Positions 12,301 to 21,727 of a stretch of 64,000 nt of DNA are shown one piece after another. The stretch is from NCBI GenBank assembly GCA_023053685.1, contig JALIGW010000003.1, positions 139,187,126 to 139,251,125 of the forward strand, read 5' to 3'. The notes below the pieces were generated by a model. It had not been told where the DNA came from. It saw only the letters and a list, made by a program, of their open reading frames with translations, and searched no databases. Numbering within the stretch: position 1 is the stretch's first letter; each line of letters opens with the position of its first letter. A program made the position numbers and the translations under genes. Source of the stretch: Diadophis punctatus similis (taxonomy: Eukaryota > Chordata > Lepidosauria > Squamata > Dipsadidae).

Positions 12301-15300
12301 CCCTCCAGCTCATTTCCCTCTCTCATTCTCTCCCTCTTCCCCTTCTCTCTCTCATTTGTTTCTTTTTCCTCTCATTCTCTCCCTCTATCATTTTCTCATT
12401 TCTCTTTCTTCCCCCCACTTTTCTCTCTCTCATCTCTCCCCTTCTCTCTCATGTGTGTGTGTACTCCCTCCTGAACCATTTCCAAAAACAGGCGAGGGTT
12501 GAGGTTGTTGTTTTTTTCTTCTCCTGATGTTTTTTCTTCTTCTTTGGGTGTTTTTTACCATATGATTTAAATCAAGAGTCATTTCAGGTTCCCAGATAAA
12601 TGAAGCTCTTTAGTCCCCCTGCTGTAGCTCCCTGTTGACTGGCTGGCCCTGCCCCTTGCCCTCCCCTCCCAGTCACTCCTCGTGTGGCCTGAGAAGGTAA
12701 GGGCAACAGCGCCTCTCATCTCGTGCTTCTTGGTGCTGCGCATGCACCTTGGTCGCTCAGGGAGAGGCGCAACTTGATCTCTTAAATTTAGCACGCTTCA
12801 CAATGGGGGAGACGGCGTCCTCTCCTCCTCCTGGAGCCCATTACAATGCGGCATATTGGCCGCAGCCGGGCGTGTCTCGGAGCGGAGATCAAGTCGTGCA
12901 TCTCCGAGCTACTGAGGTGCACGCACAGCACCAAGAACGCCTGAAGAAGCACCTGCGAGATGAGAGGCAAGTACAGGGGCGCTTCCCTCCCGCTCTGGAA
13001 TATGGAGCGAGTCTCCATCCCAGCCATCACCCTTACCTTCTCAGGTCACGCGAGGAGTGACTGGGAGGGGAGGGCGAGGCCAGCCAGCCGACAGGGAGCC
13101 ACAGCAGGGGGACGAAAGAGCCGCATGCAGCTCGGGAGCCGCATATTGCCGACACCCGATCTAGGAAATGGTGTGATTTCATAGAATCATTATATATCAA
13201 CTTAAAACAGTATGAATGAAAAGCATGTTATGAGATTTCTTACTGTGCCTGGCCTGTTGTAAAGAAGTTTGTGCAAATTTCGAAGTTCATCAGTTTTCTT
13301 CTTACTTAAAAAGTACTGTATTCTTTCAATTTCACAAAGTTTTTGACCCTTTCCTGAAAAGGCAAATATTATGTTATAATAATCAAAGTTACTTAATCAC
13401 TCTTTAGCCAATCTGTTATTTGCTTTAACCAAAGCTCATCCCCATATTTATTGCAATACTGCTTCAAAATAAACATTAAATGTCCCAAATACCTAAACAT
13501 AGGATAGTTTAGAAAATTACAAATATGATCTTTCATATTATATACACAAAGGTTTTCTCTTCAATTAATACTTGTTTAATTTCAAACAAAGAAAAGTGTA
13601 ATATGCAAAATAAATAGCTTGCCTGGTGTAATTGTAAAAGGTTCCTTCTGTAATGATGACACCTGCATTGTCAATCTTTCTACTTTCTTCTTCTCTCGCT
13701 TTCCTTCAACAATGAGGCTCTTTTCTGAAAGACAATTAATAGTTTCATGCAGTCAGGAAAGTGGTTGAAATTACTGCACAGAATAAACAAAAATAAAGTA
13801 ATATGTAGGCTTAATAAGAGTTCACTTGAAAAAGCATTCTGACCTAAAATTCTGGCAAATTAGTCAGATGCTTAAATAATTTAACAATTTATCCACAAAT
13901 GGAATGGAATGAAATAAAATAGGTTTATTTGACAAACTATGATTAAACACAAAAGGAATTTGTCTCTGGTTCAGCAGCTCTAAGTGTACATGCAAAGCAA
14001 CAAAATCATTACCTAAAATCTCTAGAGTTTTAAGCGTGTTCAGCTCCAGACTGTTCCAGCTGCACCACATGGCCAGTTGTTCAACCCCCATTTATATGCA
14101 GATTCATCACAGTCTCAAATGAGGCCAATGACACTTGTATCATCTGCAAACTTCAGTACTTTAACAGAGGGATCCCTAGAGATGCAGTCATTGATATATA
14201 AAGAGAAGAGCAATGGAGAGAGCATACAGCCCTAAGGAGGCCCTGTGTTAATTGCCCGGGTACTAGATGTAATTTTCCCTACTTTCCCCTGTTGCTTCCT
14301 ATTTATCAAAAAGTTAATAATCCATTTACAAGTATGGACAAGCACAGTGAACTGAATCAGTTTAGAATAAAAAATTTCTGGAATGATGGTATTGAATACC
14401 AAGCTGAAGTCTACAAAAAGGACCCATGCACAGGTCTCTGGAGATTCAAGGTGTTGCAAGATGTAGTGCAATGCCATATTGACAGCATCATCTGTCATCC
14501 TATTTGCTATAGGCAAACTGCAAGGGGTCTAACAGTGGATCCGTGATGACTTTCAGGTGGGCCAGCACTAACCTCTCAAAGGTCTTCATAACTACAGGTG
14601 TCAGAACTAGCCTAAAGTCATTCAGCTCCCTGATGTAGGATTTCTTAGGAAATGGGATAATGGTAGAGAGTTTGAAGCAAGAAAGGAGATAACACATCTC
14701 CAGTGATTTATTAAAGATCAGCGTGAAGATGGGGGTGAAGTTATTCAGCACAAGCTTTCAAACAAGGAGTTACTATTTGAGGCTGGTGCTTTTCTGATCT
14801 TTTGTCTATGAAATGGACCTCACACATCTTTTTCTAAGATTACCAGAGGTAGAGAGCCCAGAAGGATGGCGATAGGTGTAGGAAATTTGGCTACTGTTGG
14901 TATATATGAGGTGGGGAAGGTAGCAGTAGATAACAGTGATCTCCTCTCAGACCTACAGTAGAACACATTCAGTTGATGACTCAGTGGGATTTTATGCATT
15001 ATCTCCTATCAAGCACTTCCAATACACTTTGAAATTTAAGGAGCATGAAAATATAGCATAATTTATGATGTTATGTTAACCAAGTAACAGGTTTGCATCC
15101 TACACCCATAGAATGAATCCAGTGAGTATGATGCATCTCCTGTCAACCAGAGAATCATGCAATAAATAAATGAAAATCAACATATTTCCCTGCATGACTC
15201 AACACTGGCATTACACATATAGAAAATAATTATTGTAATTTAACATCAAATGCTGATTTCTATATGTTCTGATACTTTAAAACATCATAGCATAGGTTAA

Positions 15301-17555
15301 AAATACTATCTCTTATTACAAAGTTTGGAACTAAAAGTAGGAAACTTTAAAGAGTTACACTGGAGATGCTAGTAAAAATATCGATAGGGTTTTAAAAATA
15401 ATTTTATTATATTTGCTTAACTAACAATATACAAAATAATCTCCAGGCGTTAGAAGTGAATAAATTTGATTTGGAACAATTCTATAGGGGTAAAACTATC
15501 TACTTTGTCTTGATACTTCTATATTTTTTTTATACCTCAAGTATATTTATACTTTCTTCACTGTTGCCTGCAAATTAGGAAGTGCATTGTTTGGTTTTTG
15601 GGGACCAAAGGATTTTGTAGATAGATCCAATCTTAACAGATGAATCTTTAATCACAAATTGACCAGCAGGTATTTAATGAATACTGAACACAAATATGAA
15701 TTACTATACATTTAAAAGCTTTTTTAGTTAGCGGAAGACAATGAACAAATAGCAACAAAATATTTCTCAATACATTGTATATATAGTCATGCTTCATTTC
15801 TCTTAAGCATGATGAGTGAATATAATTAATAAAAATGTTTTGAATTAACTCACTGGAAATGAAAATATTACCTCCCAATATGTCATCAAATATTGCTTGA
15901 CATTCAACTAAGCATTTACATAAATAGTTCAAATAAAAGAACTAAACTTATTAGAGACTTAATGCAAAGCTCAAACATTTTGGTGCCATGACCTGCTAAA
16001 TTAAATGCATTTGTGTGACAAGTCCTTTCCATAAACAGAACTATCATAACAAAGTGACATGGTTCATATGCCTGGACAAGCCCTGTTAAAGTGTAGTCTG
16101 ACAACCTTATTCAGGGAGAGTGGAGTTGTATACATTCAGTTTATTATTTAAAGGTAGTCGACTTACAACCATTCATTTAGTGACTATTCAAAAGCCAGTA
16201 AAAAAAGTGACTTATGACCAGTTTTCACACAACCATTGCAGCATTCCCATGGTTATATGATAAAAATTAGACACTTTGCAATTGGCATAAATTTCTGATG
16301 GTTGAACTGTCCTGGGGTCATGTGATCACCATATGTGACCTTCCCAAGCCAGATTAGTTGCGACCATATGATGCACTTAACAACTGCAGTGATTCACGTA
16401 ACCACCGTAGCAAAAAAGGTAATAAAATAGGGCATGACTCACTTAACCACTTAACAGAAAAATTGGGCTCAACTGGTTGAAAGTCAAGAACTACCTGTAG
16501 TATGGTGCAGCCAATACCGGCTGCTTCTTTTGCCTATTTCTGGGGAATCTTTTTGGTGCCTAATCCCAGAAGCCCCTTTGGAGGAATCTAGCCAGCAGGA
16601 AAACCTCCTCCACTAGCTTAGAAGTCAGTCCCACACAGGCAAGCAATCTTAAGGCAGCAATCAGAGCCAGGCCTCGTGCCTGACCTGAGATAGACAACTT
16701 GGTGAATCTTGCACAGGTGGATTGGCACTGACAGTACAGAACTCTCCTCAGGACATTTCTTCCCAGATAGCCTGTCTCCACTCCTGGGCTGTATAAGCAC
16801 TGGGCATGCCAGTACCTGTTGCAGTAGGATAGTAACTTAGCAACAGGAAAGGCCTGTGGAAAACACCGTAGCTTTTTTTCTTGGTCCTATGGCAGGTCCT
16901 ACAGGCACCAACAGTGACGTGAGACTGCTGGAGCTTGTACCAGGAGTGTATCTTTGGTCCTCTTATGTAAGCAGAAATGATATTATGTTCTCTTTCACAT
17001 TGGGAAGTGCACTCCCTTTCAGGCAAATCTGGTGAGGTTCACTGAGACTTACTGTTACTGTTTCTAAGCTTGGCTTGTAAATGAACAAACAGCTTTATCA
17101 ATGCCAAACCATACTTCCACTCAGCCAGGACAAAGTGACATCAGTTTCTTAACAAAATGAGCACGATCCCCCACCTTTTAAATATGACTACTGAGGATCA
17201 CATCCCACAATTTGAAGTTCTCCATCTTAATGTATAATAAACAGAAAATAAATGTAAAAAAAATTCTTCACTGTTCTCTACAATCTACAATAAACTCCAT
17301 TCTGGAGAGTTTCTATGTGAAAGTGACAAGGAGCCAGAGGAGGACGGGATCTGAAAATAGCTTGCTGTCTATACAGTCGTTTGAATCTCTATTCAGAGTA
17401 AATTCCACTCACCTTTTTCCTCTTCCTCTTCTTCTTCCTCTTCATCGTCGTCACTATTTTCAGCTTTGTTTTCAGTTCGTGGTTCTCTTTTTTCTTTTTG
17501 TTCAGTAGAAAGTAAATCATCTTTTTCAGAAACAGAAGACATATCTGCTTTCTTT
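1124..17555 (-). CDS. DEK: DEK proto-oncogene, partial gene (seven coding exons; 3' end outside the window)
   Basis: DEK is an abundant nuclear chromatin protein that binds DNA by structure, introduces positive supercoils, and acts in chromatin organisation, histone chaperoning and mRNA processing. Seven minus-strand exons join in phase into about 293 codons closely matching vertebrate DEK (375 residues in human): residues 1-43 acidic N-terminus, about 79-186 the pseudo-SAP/SAP DNA-binding region, 187-248 a basic stretch then an acidic serine cluster, 249-293 a lysine-rich region. Coordinates of the coding pieces are 17413-17542, 13623-13724, 13244-13353, 6055-6149, 4533-4653, 1741-1926 and 1124-1259. 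All acceptors are AG; donors are GT except one GC. No frameshift or stop is seen, so this is a live gene and not a retrocopy. The last roughly 80 residues (the C-terminal DNA-binding domain) must lie left of position 1. Identification rests on recalled family sequence, not a search. Confidence 0.95.
1741..1926 (-). CDS. DEK: DEK sixth coding exon
   Basis: Sixty-two whole codons (residues 187-248), beginning PLPKSKKTPNKGGKKERSSS and continuing through the nuclear-localisation-like ARKAKRTK to an acidic serine run (TDESSSEDDEKKGKDESSEE). Such clusters in DEK are casein kinase 2 sites in other species; that is family knowledge, not visible here. The acceptor AG is at 1928-1927 and the donor is GTACGA. 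Confidence 0.94.
2161..3153. mobile_element. TA-flanked MITE with 'ccgtatttttcggagtataagacgcacc' inverted ends
   Basis: The left end (2161) and the inverted right end (3153) form long imperfect terminal inverted repeats, each flanked by TA, as in Tc1/mariner-type insertion. No transposase frame is present. It lies in a DEK intron. A SINE-like unit sits inside at about 2480-2912. Confidence 0.8.
2480..2912 (+). repeat. tRNA-headed SINE-like unit inside the MITE
   Basis: 2480-2550 has A-box-like (TGGCCTAGAGG) and B-box-like (GAGTTCTATCC) sequences and a potential cloverleaf. 2838-2912 carries the LINE-type tail with GGTTGGACTAGAAGACCTCC. The tRNA-like head is SINE-derived and not a functional tRNA gene. 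Confidence 0.6.
3683..3865. mobile_element. Short TA-flanked MITE ('tttttcgcactataagacgcac' ends)
   Basis: 183-bp element with inverted termini (ATATTTTTCGCACTATAAGACG / CGTCTTATAGTGCAAAAAAAAGG) and TA on both sides; related to but distinct from the element at 2161-3153. It has no coding capacity. Confidence 0.75.
4533..4653 (-). CDS. DEK: DEK fifth coding exon (SAP motif)
   Basis: Codes for residues 146-186 and contains the SAP-box core SICEVLDLERSGVNSELVAR followed by ILNFLMHPKPSGK. SAP boxes bind DNA through a helix-turn-helix-like pair of helices. One difference from human is Ala for Lys in NSELV-A-R. Two AG acceptors lie six bases apart (4655-4654 and 4649-4648). The outer one restores Tyr-Arg-Asn, matching human Phe-Arg-Asn, so it is chosen. 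The inner one would delete two residues and could be used as a NAGNAG-like alternative. Confidence 0.94.
4745..4812. repeat. Compound TG/TA/CA microsatellite
   Basis: Alternating TG, TATG and CACACATA runs directly left of a hAT element. A further (CA)n run at 5256-5288 lies on its right side, so the element probably inserted into a dinucleotide repeat. Confidence 0.85.
4813..5252. mobile_element. hAT-type non-autonomous element ('cagtggtgggattcaaccggttc' family)
   Basis: Ends CAGAGATGGTCTTCAGCCGG and GAATCCCACCACTG are inverted. The interior has ACCGGTTCTGGTGAACC motifs and two copies of an about 41-bp unit (GGGGAGGGAATGGGGATTTTGCAG core) at 5113-5207. The same tandem unit, inverted, is in the relative at 29229-29545. 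It lies in a DEK intron. Confidence 0.75.
6055..6149 (-). CDS. DEK: DEK fourth coding exon
   Basis: Codes for residues 115-146 (VTSLKKNVGQFSGFPFEKGS, then DQYKKKEEMLKK). The acceptor AG is at 6151-6150 and the donor is GTGAGA after 6055, leaving two bases of a Lys codon that the next exon completes. Followed upstream by a 7.1-kb intron, the largest internal DEK intron here, filled with nested repeats. Confidence 0.94.
6306..7110 (+). mobile_element. LINE 3' fragment (R4/Dong-like)
   Basis: Broken plus-strand frames read KIQEGLILAAQDQALRTNAH, then a Lys-rich stretch, and further on QNRISIDKITTRQLQKADLL. These are typical of the C-terminal part of an abundant squamate LINE, probably of the R4 group. 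Multiple stops and frameshifts mark it as dead. It ends near CTGTGTGACGAACCATAATAATAAAAC, an AAT-type tail. It lies in a DEK intron. Confidence 0.6.
8100..8745 (+). mobile_element. LTR-retroelement-like fragment
   Basis: A short acidic-proline-rich frame (ending RRAAKRQEWFLRRSPRE) is followed by TAGCCTATTTAAGGGATGACAACA, a TATA-like element, and a 350-base untranslated stretch. The arrangement resembles a truncated retroelement coding end joined to its terminal repeat. The family is not identified, and no flanking duplicate was found. Confidence 0.4.
8762..8965. repeat. 204-bp imperfect palindrome (hairpin MITE)
   Basis: The left arm begins CCAGCTCCATAGCATTTC and the right arm ends ATACGACGGAGCTGG. 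The arms (about 95 bases each) share the core GCAGGGAAACAAAAGGTTGTGGGACTAAA and its complement, meeting near 8865. It has no coding potential. It is probably a foldback element nested in the hAT composite. Confidence 0.75.
10340..10850. repeat. Purine-rich minisatellite (plus strand)
   Basis: Degenerate repeats of about 30-45 bases around GGAGATGGGAATAAAAAGGA with GGAAGGGGAGG spacers make an about 500-base stretch that is nearly all purine on the plus strand. Long Ser/Pro/Phe frames on the minus strand are by-products. Confidence 0.9.
11654..13158. mobile_element. hAT element with perfect 8-bp target duplication
   Basis: Ends CAGGGTTCTGCAACC and ATTGCCGACACCCG are imperfect inverted repeats. 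The flanks ATCTAGGA at 11646-11653 and 13159-13166 are identical, the 8-bp duplication of hAT transposons. The outer parts contain inverted sections (for example CACTCCTCG..GAGAAGGTAAGG at 12674-12701 against 13033-13070), and the middle is a 640-base pyrimidine tract. No transposase is seen. A shorter relative is at 37705-38092. Confidence 0.88.
11835..12475. repeat. Polypyrimidine tract (plus strand)
   Basis: About 640 bases of almost pure C/T with TCTCTCTCC, TTTCTC and TCATT interruptions. The long Phe/Ser/Leu frames in all three plus frames come from composition, not coding. In DEK transcripts (minus) this is a G/A-rich stretch. Confidence 0.9.
13244..13353 (-). CDS. DEK: DEK third coding exon
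   Basis: Codes for residues 78-114 (GKGQKLCEIERIQYFLSKKK, then TDELRNLHKLLYNRPGT), the start of the pseudo-SAP part of the DEK DNA-binding domain and almost unchanged from human. The AG acceptor is at 13355-13354 after a pyrimidine tract, the donor is GTAAGA, and the exon ends on a codon boundary. Confidence 0.95.
13623..13724 (-). CDS. DEK: DEK second coding exon (GC donor)
   Basis: Codes for residues 44-78, including the conserved block KSLIVEGKREKKKVERLTMQ and then VSSLQKEPFTITP, nearly identical to human DEK. The acceptor AG is at 13726-13725. At the 3' end the coding alignment demands a break after CCA-G, and the next bases on the minus strand are GCAAGC, giving a non-canonical GC donor with an otherwise strong AG/GCAAG match. 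The following intron is only 269 bases. No GT donor nearby would keep the conserved Gly-Lys-Gly-Gln junction. Confidence 0.93.
13870..14770 (-). mobile_element. L2/Rex-like LINE reverse-transcriptase remnant
   Basis: Minus-strand frames read DFRLVLTPVVMKTFERLVLA, then TDDAVNMALHYILQHLESPE, LFVDFSLVFNTIIPEIFYSK, and after a stop FADDTSV, the reverse-transcriptase catalytic box. These follow the order of RT motifs of the L2/CR1/Rex LINE groups. In-frame stops and frameshifts show it is dead. It lies in the DEK intron upstream of exon 13623-13724. Confidence 0.75.
16151..16497. mobile_element. Tigger-like MITE copy
   Basis: Starts AAGGTAGTCGACTTACAACC, ends GTCAAGAACTACCTG, flanked by TA on each side. 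Same family as 7367-11233, in inverted orientation. Confidence 0.75.
17413..17555 (-). CDS. DEK: DEK first coding exon
   Basis: The ATG lies at 17542-17540 on the minus strand, preceded by 13 bases of 5' UTR and an AG acceptor at 17557-17556 with a pyrimidine-rich lead, so at least one non-coding exon lies upstream. It codes for 43 residues beginning MSSVSEKDD and ending in three Asp, nine Glu and a Lys, the acidic N-terminal tail typical of DEK. The tail differs from the human one in its first 30 residues, which is normal for this poorly conserved segment. The donor is GTGAGT, splitting the next codon after its first base. The start is chosen because it is the first ATG after the acceptor and in frame with the conserved exons. 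Confidence 0.9.
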
Positions 17556-18059
17556 CTGCATAGACAATATAGGGGAAAAGATCAACTTCGTATGAAGCAT
17601 TGTATTACTACTACTAGTACTGACACTTTCAACACACAGAAGCAGTGTTGCACCTTCTAGCACAAAGGTTCATACAATGTGCATAGTCATAATTGGTTTA
17701 TTTTTGGCTTAGAATGATATGTGAGCCTACTCATTACCATTTAATGTTATATTCTTATTAGGTCACTTATATTTGTTCCACAATGATTAAAAAGTCCTGC
17801 TTTACCATTATATAAGCTCAGTTACTGCCTTTCAAATTTTCTTACACCATAAGAAGCAGCTTTTCTTAAGAGTAGATGTATTTGTTATATAACCTATTAA
17901 ATACAGCCCCAAATCTCATGTGAATATTTTGCTATAAATTCAACATTATCTGGTAGGTAAATCATATAGCTAATAAACATACAGATAAAGACAAACTACT
18001 GGTAAATAAAACGGATAATCTATTGAATAGTTTTATGACCACATCAAAGGTAAAATACA

Positions 18060-18260
18060 AGGTGTATTTCCAAGATAAACTAGGTAAAAGAAAATATAAC
18101 ACATTATTATACATTAAATTTATTTGTTCCCCATCTCACCACAAGTATGCTAAAAATAATCAATTATTATCTTCTATTATTGGTAATGGAAAAAACTGGA
18201 AACAAATTCCTTGTGTGTCCAATCACTTGGCCAATAAAGAAAATTGAATTGAATTGAAAT
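18060..18260 (+). repeat. Non-LTR retroelement 3' end
   Basis: GGAAACAAATTCCTTGTGTGTCCAATCACTTGGCCAATAAAG followed by GAATT repeats resembles the 3' UTR tail of a widespread reptile LINE family. Confidence 0.5.
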
Positions 18261-19084
18261 ACACTGGCTCTTCATGATACCCTGACTTATTCAATAATTC
18301 TTAGCTGAACTGCCTTGTCTGTAAACTTAGTAGTTCTGCTAACAATGTATATGTTAGAGCCTAAGAGGAAATAGGACCATGTGAGATTCCGGTCACAGTG
18401 GGCAATCCTTTCATATATGGATTTAAAACATCTAAGCCTAAAAGGGTCATGCAGTTGACAAACAAAATTTGAGAAATATCTTCAATGGCTAGAACACTGC
18501 ATGTATATATCCTCTCATATAGGAAGATGGAAGCACCCAAATTTGCCATGGAATCCAAAAACTTAAATTTTGCTCTAGAGTAAGCTGTTCTGCAAATTAA
18601 GTAAAATAAATTCCGCATTAAACACACTAAAGAACAGAAAGATGCATTCAAAATAATGCTTTCCATAATTTTTAGCATACAATTTCAATTATATTGATTC
18701 TAGAGATTTCAAATTACTTAAATAGAATTGGACAATATGACTCCCACATATGAAAGGAAATTAATCAAAAATGACTTAGAAAACTATTACTAAACCAATT
18801 ATTTATTTACTTCCAGAAAATTAAGTTAGGAAATTTTTGCTTTATAAAGCAAGTAAAAACTGTTTTATAGTGCAGCTTTGCAAATACTTCTGAACTAGAT
18901 AGACTTTGGTCTCACCTATAAAAAATGGCAATGGATCACTCAATGCATTAGATTATTCAATACATATTTTAAATAGGTATTTGGTATATATCTGCTTGGT
19001 AAATTTTGTACAGGGATAGACAGAATTCCAAATAAATATTTATAGCGAAATTAGTCAATTCTTGGTTTTGTTAATATACTTTAC

Positions 19085-19560
19085 TATTTAATATACAGTT
19101 TATCTCCGAGACTGCCTTCTGCAACATACCTCCCTAAGACCGATTAGAGCCCACAGAGTTGGTCTGCTGGTGGTCCCGTCAGCCAAACAATGTCGGCTGG
19201 CGGGCCCATGAACGAGGGCCTTCTCTGTGGCAGCACCGGCTCTCTGGAATACATTACCCCCCCCCCCCGAGATCCGCATTATTCCCACCCTGCCAGGCTT
19301 CAGAAAAGCAGTAAAAACATGGCTTTGTCGACAGGCCTGGGGCCAATGATTTTAATACAACACTGATCACTCTTGGCCCCATGAATGATTTATTGTATGG
19401 GTTTTAAACTGTGGTTTTTAATGTTTTTAAATGTTTTAATATCTATTGTTTTTAATGCTTTTTATATTTGTTGTTGCATGTGAATTTTTACTGTTGTGAG
19501 CTGCCCAGAGTCTCTGTGGAGTGGGCGGCATACAAATGCAACTAATAAAAATAAATAAAT
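19085..19560 (+). mobile_element. LINE 3'-end remnant
   Basis: Contains GAGGGCCTTCTCTGTGGCAG..GGCTCTCTGGAAT, then TTTTTAATG runs and GTGAGCTGCCCAGAGTCTCTGTGGAGTGGGCGGCATACAAATG with an AATAAATAAAT tail. This pattern recurs at 37675-38440. A C9-type run at 19259 interrupts it. Confidence 0.6.
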
Positions 19561-20541
19561 ACTAATATGTATAGAATCAATACCAAAACATTTCAGATGT
19601 ATAGATATAGCAATCAAGATAGACTTAAAAATCCTTGTTTATTTTGACCAAGTGACTATTATACATAAGAACATAATAAAGATCAATTTAGACCATGATC
19701 ACTTGAATACATATGGACACCATGCAAGAAAACTAGAGCAGAATCTTCCAAGTGCATTTATCAAAAATTGATAGTCAAGAGGGATACTGTTTTTCAGTGA
19801 TGAGAGCCTTATGTTCCTTGAATGCATTTATCCCCTTTTAAAATTGTCTAAGTTAATGAAGCTTTGCATTAAATAATATAGTTTATTTATAATATTCAGA
19901 ACTTTTGAGAAGTGAAATAGAAGTTCAAAAACTCCATTCAGCCATGAAATTCAATGGTTACTTTGGATAAGACAGTACAAGTCAAACTACTAGCTCTGAA
20001 AACCAAGCTGCTTGAATAAGGACACCATAGCATTCTGTATAATGCTAAATAATAAACTCCAACACAACATTCTGTGTCTGATTCTCACACTTGTATGTTC
20101 TCTTCACTGAAGTAGGCAATTCTTGCTATCTCTGCAGATATAAATAGACTATTTTAAGAGGCTGCTTCATGCAGTTGGTGGAGCCAGCGTGCAACAGATG
20201 AATTTGTACAACATGCTTACCAACTGGATCATGTAATGAAAATAACCAATCACCTGTGTAATACTCCATACCATACCATAAACTAACCATATGGGTACAT
20301 TTCTCACAGCATTTCAGGCTAAAATACAGTTGGTCGTTTTCTGATGCAATATTGATGTTTGCAGATTGTCAGCTTATAGAAACAAAATATCTTTTTCGAA
20401 TAACACCAAAAAGGAACGTTTCTGAGTTGCACAGTACTTTTCAGCTTCAATGTTTTAACTTTTAGCAGCTATTTTGAAACAAATTCTCCAGTAGCTAATA
20501 TTTGGAGGTAGTAGCACATTGGTGAGATAGGCTGCCAATGA

Positions 20542-20623
<82 letters not shown>

Positions 20624-20628
20624 GTAAT
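20542..20628. repeat. (AAT)n microsatellite
   Basis: About 28 AAT units; the poly-isoleucine minus frame is a by-product. Confidence 0.97.
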
Positions 20629-20732
20629 GCTGGCAGCAACCGTATCAACCATTAGCACTAGTCAATGGTATTTGTGATACATTTTTAAATGTTCAGTTGA
20701 CTGAGTTTCATGTTTAATGAATAAATAGTAAA

Positions 20733-20793
20733 ATAATAATCAAGGCGCTACGAGTGGGAAATAATAATAATCAAGGCGCTACGAGTGGGAAAT
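20733..20793 (+). repeat. Tandem duplication of about 30 bp at the edge of the CpG block
   Basis: ATAATAATCAAGGCGCTACG followed by AGTGGGAA occurs twice in direct succession. Confidence 0.85.
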
Positions 20794-20819
20794 CAAAACA
20801 CCCCCATCTTCCCCTCAGA

Positions 20820-20945
20820 ATTGCAAACTCGAGCAACTTGTGAAAGTGGGTTGGATGACTTTGGATCAGTCCCTTTTTTTCAGGCCAACCTACCTCGCGG
20901 AGTTGTTGTGGGGAAAATCGGAGGTAGGAGTATTAAGTCTGCTCG
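20820..20945 (+). repeat. SINE fragment in the DEK promoter flank
   Basis: GGATGACTTTGGATCAGTCCC..AGGCCAACCTACCTCGCGGAGTTGTTGTGGGGAAAATCGGAGG matches the body of the tRNA-derived squamate SINE also seen at 24301-24500. Confidence 0.55.
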
Positions 20946-21674
20946 CCTGAGTTTTAAAGGAGGAGATTGCAGGCAAAGAATTACAGGGACGTGAAGCAGA
21001 GGAAGAGCACCGAAGCTAAGAAAATGACACGAAGGAGGAGGAGAATAATAATAATACAATATCGCGGCCGAGGAATTACGCGGCGTCCCCAAGAGGCGAA
21101 CTGATCAATTAGGCGCCTTCCTCTTCTATCGTGATTTATCCCATTTTACTACCGCTGCTTGCTTAAAGACCATAGGCTGCTATGGGCAGAGGGCAGAGCA
21201 CACAGCCCCGGGCAGCCGCCGAGGACTGTGACAGGCAGCAGAATTCCGGCGGGAAAAACAGTTGGAGCCGCGGAAAACGTCAGGCCTCGCGCTGGCCGGA
21301 ATTGAAGTCCACTCTGAGGGGAGAAGGGAAGAGAGGCGCTGAGGGACTCTTCTTCCCCTTTCCTGGCGGTTCTATGGAGCGCAGTGCTAGGCCTTCCCCC
21401 CTCCCCTGGCCGGGTTTCGGACACTAACACACCGTCCCTCCAGCCGGGCCTGTCACAAGCATCTTCTTTTCGGCCGTTATCCCAACAACACCGAAACACC
21501 CACCTCGGATACTTCGGAGCGCTTCTAAGCAAATGGGCCCAGCAGCGACGGAGGCGGCCCCCGGACGGCGACAAAACAAAACGCTTCAGGAGGGCACGAC
21601 CCGCGTTTAACAGAAGAGGGGTAGGGAGTAATATTGGCGTTACTGGCTTTCCTCACAGAAAATCAACAACGTTT

Positions 21675-21685
21675 CAAAATGGCGG
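21675..21685 (+). promoter_or_regulatory. YY1-type site in the DEK promoter
   Basis: CAAAATGGCGG fits the long YY1 motif (AAnATGGCGG) often found at transcription starts of housekeeping genes. It sits between two CCAAT boxes in the CpG block. Confidence 0.55.
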
Positions 21686-21722
21686 GTTGTCAAAGGGGAA
21701 GAAGGAAGCGGGAAAGTGCCGG

Positions 21723-21727
21723 CCAAT
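21723..21727 (+). promoter_or_regulatory. CCAAT box (NF-Y candidate)
   Basis: GGCCAATAG at 21721-21729 is a good NF-Y core. A second CCAAT in the opposite orientation is at 21637-21633. Confidence 0.5.

Noticed and set aside
11689..12527. Three overlapping plus frames of about 230-260 codons
   Set aside because: Produced by the polypyrimidine tract, which lacks stop codons in every frame.
20455..20658. Poly-isoleucine frame
   Set aside because: Translation of the (AAT)n microsatellite.
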